Assembly: GCA_031550435.1 (NCBI GenBank)
Contig: JAVBOO010000006.1
Span: 1 to 37,537, forward strand
Direction: 5' to 3'
DNA: 37,537 bases
DNA from: JAVBOO01 sp031550435
GTDB lineage: Bacteria > Bacillota > Clostridia > Lachnospirales > WRAX01
Positions 32,265-37,537 of the stretch are shown here, piece by piece. The position numbers were made by a program, and so were the translations under genes. The number at the start of each line of letters is the position of its first letter. The stretch's first letter is position 1. The notes below the pieces were generated by a model. That model was not told the origin of the DNA. It saw only the letters and a list, made by a program, of their open reading frames with translations, and did no database searches.

Positions 32265-33074
32265 TTAGAAGTAAAATTTTATCAGTCTTGTTTTCGAATA
32301 CGCGCCGGCTCTTTCCATACTCTTTTTGGAGTTGTGGTTGTAGTACCAACAGCCGGAACGAGCGGCGCAGCCCTTGCTCTCAACCGCAAGCTGCAAGCTC
32401 TTCAGTATTTTTGCGGCTATACCGCGCTGCCTGTATTTCTCAAGCACAAACATGCCGATACTCGCGGTATTTGCGGCTATTGTCCCGTATTCAACCACAC
32501 CGAAGCCGACGGTTTCGCCGTTAAGTTCTGCGGCATAGATCTCTTCCCGATATCCGTTTTTGATATTTTCTACTTCTGATTCGAGAAAGTCACCGCTTAT
32601 CTTTGTCAGTTCGGCATCTTCGGGTTTACACATATCCAAAAGCCTGAGAGTAATATCAGGCAGCCCGCTTGGCTGTGCGTTTGAAAGAGGCTTATCGGTA
32701 TACAGGGAAAAATACGCTTGTTTTTCGATTCTCGTGTAGTTGTCGAGGCAATGACTCATCAAGAACTCGTCTCCGGTAACGACAGTCGCCATAGTAACTG
32801 TTTCGTACTTTTTAACCCGGGCAAATAATTCCTGAGCCAAATTTGCGTGGCGGGGGTAAACATAAAACAGCACGATCTCCGAACGGTTGTAAATCGCGAA
32901 CCAGCCGATTATTTCGCCGCTTTGCTCTATCTTGTAAACGTTTGATTTCGAGACAAGGCCTTCCCAGTACGAATCGACCGTAATCCGGTTTTGCTCGATA
33001 TAATCGGAGATTAACGGGACAAGGTCTTGCTTGCCGCATTGAACAAATTTCGGTAAAAAATTTTGTGTGTTCAT
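32265..33074 (-). CDS. GNAT-family acetyltransferase
   Basis: A 269-aa protein. The C-terminal half (about 140-265) is a GNAT fold: IYAAELNGETVGFGVVEYGT, the acetyl-CoA loop MFVLEKYRQRGIAAKILKSL (RQRGIA as the Q/R-x-x-G-x-A motif), and a closing CWYYNHNSKKSMERAGA stretch typical of motif B. The N-terminal half has a related alpha/beta pattern, (VYKIEQSGEIIGWFAIYNRS), so this may be a tandem GNAT with a degenerate first domain. The ATG follows GGGAGGTATT. It is a single gene, convergent with the ECF gene. The acceptor substrate is unknown. Confidence 0.8.
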   Translation of the reverse strand: MNTQNFLPKFVQCGKQDLVPLISDYIEQNRITVDSYWEGLVSKSNVYKIEQSGEIIGWFAIYNRSEIVLFYVYPRHANLAQELFARVKKYETVTMATVVTGDEFLMSHCLDNYTRIEKQAYFSLYTDKPLSNAQPSGLPDITLRLLDMCKPEDAELTKISGDFLESEVENIKNGYREEIYAAELNGETVGFGVVEYGTIAANTASIGMFVLEKYRQRGIAAKILKSLQLAVESKGCAARSGCWYYNHNSKKSMERAGAYSKTRLIKFYF

Positions 33075-33117
33075 AATACCTCCCGAATTGACATGTTTTA
33101 CAGTCGTTTATGAGCAA

Positions 33118-33148
33118 GGCGGGCGCACACTGTGCGCCCGCCTGTTTT
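33118..33148 (-). terminator. Terminator-like palindrome between nucleotidase and GNAT genes
   Basis: GGCGGGCGCACA-C-TGTGCGCCCGCC is a perfect 12-bp inverted repeat. TGTTTTC follows on the plus strand; the minus side lacks a good T-run, so terminator activity for the minus-strand nucleotidase is uncertain. Confidence 0.5.
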
Positions 33149-33227
33149 CGGCATTTACTTGCCGCAGGATTTTCAAACACTTCTTACTTGGTTAAAAATT
33201 TCTCGTCGTTCGAATTTTTAACACTAT

Positions 33228-34943
33228 TTATTTGGTTACTTTCTGCTCTTTTCTCTTTACTACGATGAAAGCGGCTGCGGAAGCTGCCGAAACTGCAAGC
33301 AGCCAGCCATAGTTTTGCTCAAAACCGGTAACCGGGTTGGGCTTGTCTTCAGCGGCCGGAACAGGAACAGGAGCTATAACCGGAGTTTCGGTTACAGGCG
33401 TTGTGCCGGTATCGGGCATAGCTTCCGGATAAACCGCGACGACTCTGTCTTGCTTTTCATAATTGATAGTTCCCAAAACTTCGATAAATTTCGCGGTTGC
33501 TTCCTCGAGGGAACCGAATTCATTAACGGTCGGCGACTCGGCATAAGCTGAGAAATCGTCGCCGCCTGCCGCAAGGAAGTCGTTAGTTGCGACAAGGTAC
33601 TTTCTGTCCGGCACAAGAGCTTCGCCGTTTACTTTAATGTCGTAAACTTTTTGTCCTACTTCGGAAACGGGATAAAAATTGAACGTAAGCCCGGATACAT
33701 GCGGGAAACCGCCGAGAGTCGCGGGGTAAGCCGAAACGCCGTGTTCGAGCACGCGCTTGATTTGTTCGCCTGTCAAATATTTTGTAACGATGAAGTTACC
33801 GAAAGGAAGAACCGTTACGATATCTCTCATTGTTATATCGCCTTCGGCGATTGTGGCTCTGATTCCTCCGCCGTTTGTAATCGCGATTTCCGCGCCTGTT
33901 TCATAACGCATAGCGTCGGTTATAAGGTTTCCGAGGTTTGTTTCGCTTGTTCTGTTTGTTTCTCTTTCTCCGTCAAGCTTGACTGTTGTTCTTCCGATTA
34001 CTTTTGAAAGCACAACGTCCTGAGAAGCGAGGATCTCGTCAATTTTAGCTTTCACTTCGGCAAGCGGGGCAACATCGGCGCATTCTGCCTTGGAAAGAAG
34101 AGTTGCCGATTTGGAGACCACTGCGCCGGTTGTCTTATCGAATTCAACCGTTACTTTGCCGAGATTCGATTCATATTCGCCCGTGCTGGCGATAAGGGTA
34201 TTGTTTGCCGCGAGTTTGCCGTCTTCAAGCGTTGTGTGGCTGTGGCCGTCTATGATGATATCAATGCCTTCAACCTTTTCGGCTATAAGGTCTGTGCGAA
34301 TCTCGCTCGACTCGTCGAGGCCGATATGGGCAAGAGCGATTATAACCTGAGCGCCCTGGCTTTTGAGCGAAGCGACCTGTTCGTTTGCAACAGCATAGAT
34401 ATCGCCCCAATTGATGTCTTTTACATTGCTCGGGTTTGTCTTGAAAGCCGTTTCGGGTGTCGTAAGACCGAAGAAGCCGAGTTTAACTCCGCCGACTTCT
34501 TTTATTGTATTAGCCGGAAGAATCGTGGTTCCGTTTAATGTTACGTTGGCGGAGATCACGTTAAATTTTGCCGTTTCGGCAAGCTCAAGGAGCCTTGTGT
34601 AGCCGTAGTTGAAGTCGTGGTTTCCGGGAGCCATTACCGAATAACCGGCTAAGTTCATTAATTCAACAATGTCCGCGCCTTTGCTTATCGTTGCGAACGG
34701 AAGACCGTGGAAAGTGTCTCCTGCGTCGACAAGTATCGAGTCCGGCTGAGCCTTTGCGATAGCGCCGATAACATCCATGCCGATTACCGAACTTCCCGTT
34801 ACAACTCTGCCGTGGCTGTCGTTAGTGTGGAAAATCGTAACAGTCTGAACGCTGTCGTCGGCATAAGCAACAGTACCGAACGAGAACGTAACTGTTGCCG
34901 TCATTACGGCTGCCACCAAAAATGAAAGTATTCTCTTCGTCAT
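33228..34943 (-). CDS. Cell-wall-anchored 5'-nucleotidase (UshA/YfkN type)
   Basis: A 571-aa secreted metallophosphoesterase that releases nucleosides from nucleotides outside the cell. A signal peptide at about 1-28 ends in TVAYA. Metal-binding motifs are TIFHTNDSHGR (36-46), APGNHDFNYG, IALAHIGLDESSE and DGHSHTTLEDG. The 5'-nucleotidase C-terminal domain has ITNGGGIRATIAEGDI, VLPFGNFIVTKYLTG and ATNDFLAAGGDDFS. After a Pro/Thr/Val-rich spacer the end reads NPVTG, a hydrophobic helix and KRKEQK, a sortase sorting signal of the (S/N)PXTG type. The ATG follows AGGAGGAGAAAA. A palindrome covers its promoter. Confidence 0.93.
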   Translation of the reverse strand: MTKRILSFLVAAVMTATVTFSFGTVAYADDSVQTVTIFHTNDSHGRVVTGSSVIGMDVIGAIAKAQPDSILVDAGDTFHGLPFATISKGADIVELMNLAGYSVMAPGNHDFNYGYTRLLELAETAKFNVISANVTLNGTTILPANTIKEVGGVKLGFFGLTTPETAFKTNPSNVKDINWGDIYAVANEQVASLKSQGAQVIIALAHIGLDESSEIRTDLIAEKVEGIDIIIDGHSHTTLEDGKLAANNTLIASTGEYESNLGKVTVEFDKTTGAVVSKSATLLSKAECADVAPLAEVKAKIDEILASQDVVLSKVIGRTTVKLDGERETNRTSETNLGNLITDAMRYETGAEIAITNGGGIRATIAEGDITMRDIVTVLPFGNFIVTKYLTGEQIKRVLEHGVSAYPATLGGFPHVSGLTFNFYPVSEVGQKVYDIKVNGEALVPDRKYLVATNDFLAAGGDDFSAYAESPTVNEFGSLEEATAKFIEVLGTINYEKQDRVVAVYPEAMPDTGTTPVTETPVIAPVPVPAAEDKPNPVTGFEQNYGWLLAVSAASAAAFIVVKRKEQKVTK

Positions 34944-35025
34944 TTTTCTCCTCCTAAAAAATGTTTCCGGGTTTTAGTTTTGTAATATCGAGGCCTGAGT
35001 GTTGTTTGGCTTCGATATCACGGCA

Positions 35026-35056
35026 AGTATAACATAAACTTGTTTAGCCAAACAAG
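35026..35056 (-). promoter_or_regulatory. Promoter and overlapping palindrome of the 5'-nucleotidase gene
   Basis: On the minus strand TTGTTT (35055-35050), an 18-bp spacer and TATACT (35031-35026) form a sigma-A-like promoter with TGT before the -10. The inverted repeat CTTGTTT-AGCC-AAACAAG (35039-35056) covers the -35, as an operator would. The 5' UTR also has a stem TATCGA...TCGATA (34986-35017). Confidence 0.6.
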
Positions 35057-35125
35057 TGAATTAAACAAAAATACAGAATTACCCAAATATTTATTTTTAA
35101 AGAAGTGTAAAAAAATTTCCCGTTA

Positions 35126-35134
35126 TGCTATAAT
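35126..35134 (+). promoter_or_regulatory. Extended -10 promoter upstream of tex
   Basis: TGCTATAAT at 35126-35134 is a consensus extended -10; no good -35 is present. It lies 124 bp before the tex start. The rest of the 314-bp gap holds only the divergent nucleotidase promoter region. Confidence 0.5.
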
Positions 35135-35257
35135 GCCATAATCAGAGCGGTTTATGCCTGCGGCGGCGAACGCGTTTAAAAAAATTGCGCCAGAAGCCCG
35201 GGGTAAAAGCAAATCAGTCTCAAACTTGTTGGATGTATATACAGAAAGTGGGATAGT

Positions 35258-37402
35258 ATGGATATTCTGAAAACTCTTGAAAACGAATTTGGTATTAAAA
35301 CATTTCAGGTTGTAAACACGGTCAATCTTATCGACGAGGGGAACACGATTCCTTTTATCGCGAGGTACAGAAAAGAACTGACGGGCTCGCTGGACGACCA
35401 GGTACTGCGCGAGCTTTATGACAGACTGCTGTATCTCAGGAGTCTTGACGAGAAGAGAGAGCAGTACAGAAAGAGTATCGAGGAACAAGGCAAGCTGACC
35501 GAGGAAATATCAAAATCGCTTGACGCGGCGGCAACGCTTGCTGCCCTTGAGGACATTTATCGCCCGTTCAGGCCGAAAAGGCGCACGAGGGCGACAATTG
35601 CAAAGGAAAAGGGATTGGAGCCTCTTTCGGTTATTATTTACATGCAAGAGTGCGACAGGCCGGTTGCCGAGTATGCGGCAGACTTCGTTGACCCCGAGAA
35701 AGATGTCAAAACACCCGAAGAAGCGATACAGGGTGCGCTTGACATAATAGCCGAAAACATATCCGACGAGCCGATATACAGAGGCTTTATCAGGGAAATG
35801 ACGTTTGACGAGTCCGTGATATCTTCCCAAGCCGTTGATGCCGGCAAAGAATCTGTATACGAAATGTACTACGAGTTTTCGGAGCCGGTTAAAAAAATTG
35901 CCGGCCACAGAGTTCTCGCGCTTAACAGGGGTGAAAAAGAAGGGTTTTTAACGGTTAAGCTTCAGCCGCCCGCAGATATGATTAACGCGCGTCTCGAGCA
36001 GTTGATAAACAGAAGAAATCCATATACGTCCGAACTGATTTCAAATGTAATCGAAGACAGCTACAAGCGCCTTATAGAGCCTTCGGTCGAGCGGGAAATC
36101 AGAAACGAGCTTACTGAAAGATCCGAAGAAAGCGCGATAAAGGTATTTTCGGAGAATCTCAAACAGCTTCTTATGCAGGCTCCGATAAAAGACAGGGTTG
36201 TGCTCGCGGTTGACCCGGGATTCAGAACCGGCTGTAAAATCTCAGCGATAGACGGAACGGGAAAGGTTTTGTACACAGGGGTTATATATCCGACTCCGCC
36301 GCAGAGCAAAACCGCAGAATCCGAGAAGATACTGCTTCCGATTATCAAGAAGTTCGGCGTAAGCATAATCGCAATCGGCAACGGAACCGCTTCGAGAGAA
36401 TCCGAGGTTTTTGTTTCCGACATGATAAGAAACAACAAGCTCGATATACACTATATTATAGTCAACGAAGCGGGGGCATCGGTATATTCAGCTTCAAAGC
36501 TCGCCGCGGAAGAATTCCCCGATTTTGATGTTGCGCTGCGTTCGGCTGTTTCTATCGGGCGCCGCCTGCAAGACCCGCTCGCCGAGCTTGTGAAGATTGA
36601 CCCGAAGAGCATAGGCGTTGGCCAATATCAGCATGACATGAACCAGAAGAGGCTCAGCGAAAGCCTCGGCGGCGTAGTCGAGAGTTGTGTAAATAATGTC
36701 GGGGTTGACCTGAACACGGCATCACCGTCTCTTTTGTCATATGTGTCCGGCATTTCGGGGACGGTTGCGAAAAATATACTCGAATACAGAGAGAAAAACG
36801 GGAAGTTCTCGTCACGCAAGGAGTTACTCAAGGTCAGCAAGCTGGGCCCCAAGGCTTTTGAACAATGCGCGGGCTTTCTCAGGATTACGGACTCAAAAAA
36901 TCCGCTCGATAACACGGGTGTACATCCCGAATCTTATGATATAGCCGAGAAACTGCTGAGGCATTTCGACTATACACCGGAAGATGTTAAGCTCAGGAGA
37001 GTTAAAAACCTCGGGAAGCTGGTCGGCAACACGGAGGCACTCGCTAAACGGCTTGAGGTCGGCGTTCCGACGCTCACGGACATCATTACGGAGCTTGAAA
37101 AACCGGGCAGAGACCCGAGGGAGGATATGCCCTCTCCGATACTCAGAAGCGATGTTTTAAGCATGGAGGATCTGACTGAGGGCATGGAGCTTTCAGGAAC
37201 GGTCAGGAATGTTATTGATTTCGGAATATTCGTTGACATAGGCGTTCATCAGGACGGACTTGTTCATATTTCACAGATATGCGACAAATATATTAAACAC
37301 CCTCTTGAGGCGGTAAGCGTCGGCGATATAGTCAAAGTTCGCGTTCTATCCGTTGATGTCGCAAAGAAAAGGATTTCTTTGAGCATGAAGGGGTTAAACT
37401 AG
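35258..37402 (+). CDS. tex: Tex-family RNA-binding transcription accessory protein
   Basis: A 714-aa cytoplasmic nucleic-acid-binding protein. The N-terminal HTH-like region includes TIPFIARYRKELTGSLDDQV (29-48). A YqgF/RuvC-like domain begins at VVLAVDPGFRTGCKISAIDG (about 308-327). Helix-hairpin-helix motifs include LNTASPSLLSYVSGISGTVA and FSSRKELLKVSKLGPKAFEQ. An S1 RNA-binding domain at the end has GTVRNVIDFGIFVDIGVHQD and GLVHISQI. Length is normal. The ATG has AAGTGGG upstream. It is monocistronic, with no terminator visible before the insertion sequence that follows within 80 bp. Confidence 0.96.
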   Translation: MDILKTLENEFGIKTFQVVNTVNLIDEGNTIPFIARYRKELTGSLDDQVLRELYDRLLYLRSLDEKREQYRKSIEEQGKLTEEISKSLDAAATLAALEDIYRPFRPKRRTRATIAKEKGLEPLSVIIYMQECDRPVAEYAADFVDPEKDVKTPEEAIQGALDIIAENISDEPIYRGFIREMTFDESVISSQAVDAGKESVYEMYYEFSEPVKKIAGHRVLALNRGEKEGFLTVKLQPPADMINARLEQLINRRNPYTSELISNVIEDSYKRLIEPSVEREIRNELTERSEESAIKVFSENLKQLLMQAPIKDRVVLAVDPGFRTGCKISAIDGTGKVLYTGVIYPTPPQSKTAESEKILLPIIKKFGVSIIAIGNGTASRESEVFVSDMIRNNKLDIHYIIVNEAGASVYSASKLAAEEFPDFDVALRSAVSIGRRLQDPLAELVKIDPKSIGVGQYQHDMNQKRLSESLGGVVESCVNNVGVDLNTASPSLLSYVSGISGTVAKNILEYREKNGKFSSRKELLKVSKLGPKAFEQCAGFLRITDSKNPLDNTGVHPESYDIAEKLLRHFDYTPEDVKLRRVKNLGKLVGNTEALAKRLEVGVPTLTDIITELEKPGRDPREDMPSPILRSDVLSMEDLTEGMELSGTVRNVIDFGIFVDIGVHQDGLVHISQICDKYIKHPLEAVSVGDIVKVRVLSVDVAKKRISLSMKGLN

Positions 37403-37437
37403 ATACTGTTTGAAAAATAAAAGTTGCACAACTAAAT

Positions 37438-37469
37438 CCTGTTTTGTGCTATAATAAAGCAAAAACAGG
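37438..37469 (+). promoter_or_regulatory. Extended -10 promoter within an inverted repeat, upstream of the transposase
   Basis: TGCTATAAT at 37447-37455 sits in the loop region of an imperfect inverted repeat CCTGTTTTGTGCT / AGCAAAAACAGG (37438-37450, 37458-37469). Such an arrangement could limit transposase expression. Confidence 0.5.
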
Positions 37470-37478
37470 GTGAAGCGA

Positions 37479-37537
37479 ATGGCATCAGCCAGAAGATACG
37501 AACTGACGGACGAAGAATGGAACAAGGTGGTTATGTT
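37479..37537 (+). CDS. IS5-type transposase, N-terminal fragment cut by the window end
   Basis: ATG after an AGGGTG site opens a frame reading ASARRYELTDEEWNKVV, which resembles the RRYELTDEQW start of IS5-family (DUF4096-type) transposases. Only 19 codons lie in the window, so the family assignment rests on this short motif. The left inverted repeat of the element must lie between the tex stop at 37402 and about 37430. Confidence 0.6.
   Translation, partial: MASARRYELTDEEWNKVVM

Overview
The window is about 37.5 kb of a bacterial chromosome of moderate GC (roughly mid-40s percent by eye) around the replication and segregation control region. Strong Shine-Dalgarno sites, clostridial-type flagellar gene order, a YtaF-type membrane protein, an LtaS-type sulfatase, ECF vitamin transporters and an NPVTG cell-wall anchor point to a Firmicute of the class Clostridia, probably an uncultured gut-type lineage. 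I cannot name a genus.

Layout. 1-1581: a REP-associated tyrosine transposase (RAYT) with its own repeat array, then a 163-bp tandem repeat. 1582-4648: an RNA/DNA methylase-like protein and an LtaS-type membrane sulfatase. 4898-9189: a minus-strand flagellar hook operon, fliK-flgD-small protein-flgE. 9416-12685: an MFS transporter and a HAD phosphatase, divergent from a TPP riboswitch-controlled thiT. 12766-14693: parA-parB flanked by two identical parS palindromes. 14715-17765: a zinc-ribbon/B-box-like membrane protein, a YtaF/MntP-type protein, and a divergent pair (cryptic HTH protein and vWA protein).

17982-22436 holds dnaA, recF and dnaN in an unusual order. On the minus strand transcription reads dnaN, recF, a DnaA-box-rich AT-rich gap, then dnaA. 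A second DnaA-box cluster lies upstream of dnaN, so the window very probably contains oriC (19.8-19.96 kb and/or 22.6-22.9 kb). Most genes left of it run leftward, and most genes beyond 27 kb run rightward, as expected for forks leaving this region. ackA, pta and a PEGA-domain membrane protein follow.

27.1-29.8 kb is a decayed cobalamin locus: a sigma-A promoter, a cobalamin riboswitch, an intrinsic terminator, a frameshifted cobT remnant, a cobyric acid synthase lacking its amidotransferase half, and a Dph6-like ATP pyrophosphatase whose C-terminus is encoded by a dispersed repeat. 29998-37537 holds tRNA-Gln(CTG), a DUF4062 protein with its own promoter, an ECF S component with a structured leader, a GNAT acetyltransferase, a wall-anchored 5'-nucleotidase, tex, and the first codons of an IS5-type transposase cut by the window edge.

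At least six families of short non-coding repeats (called R1-R6 here) fill the intergenic spaces. Several reach into coding ends: the ackA stop, the C-terminus of the Dph6-like gene, and the body of the RAYT gene. The strongest 'second look' items are the RAYT gene carrying its own REP units in frame, the rearranged two-cluster origin with paired parS sites, the quadruplicated FlgD domain, and the pruned cobalamin genes.
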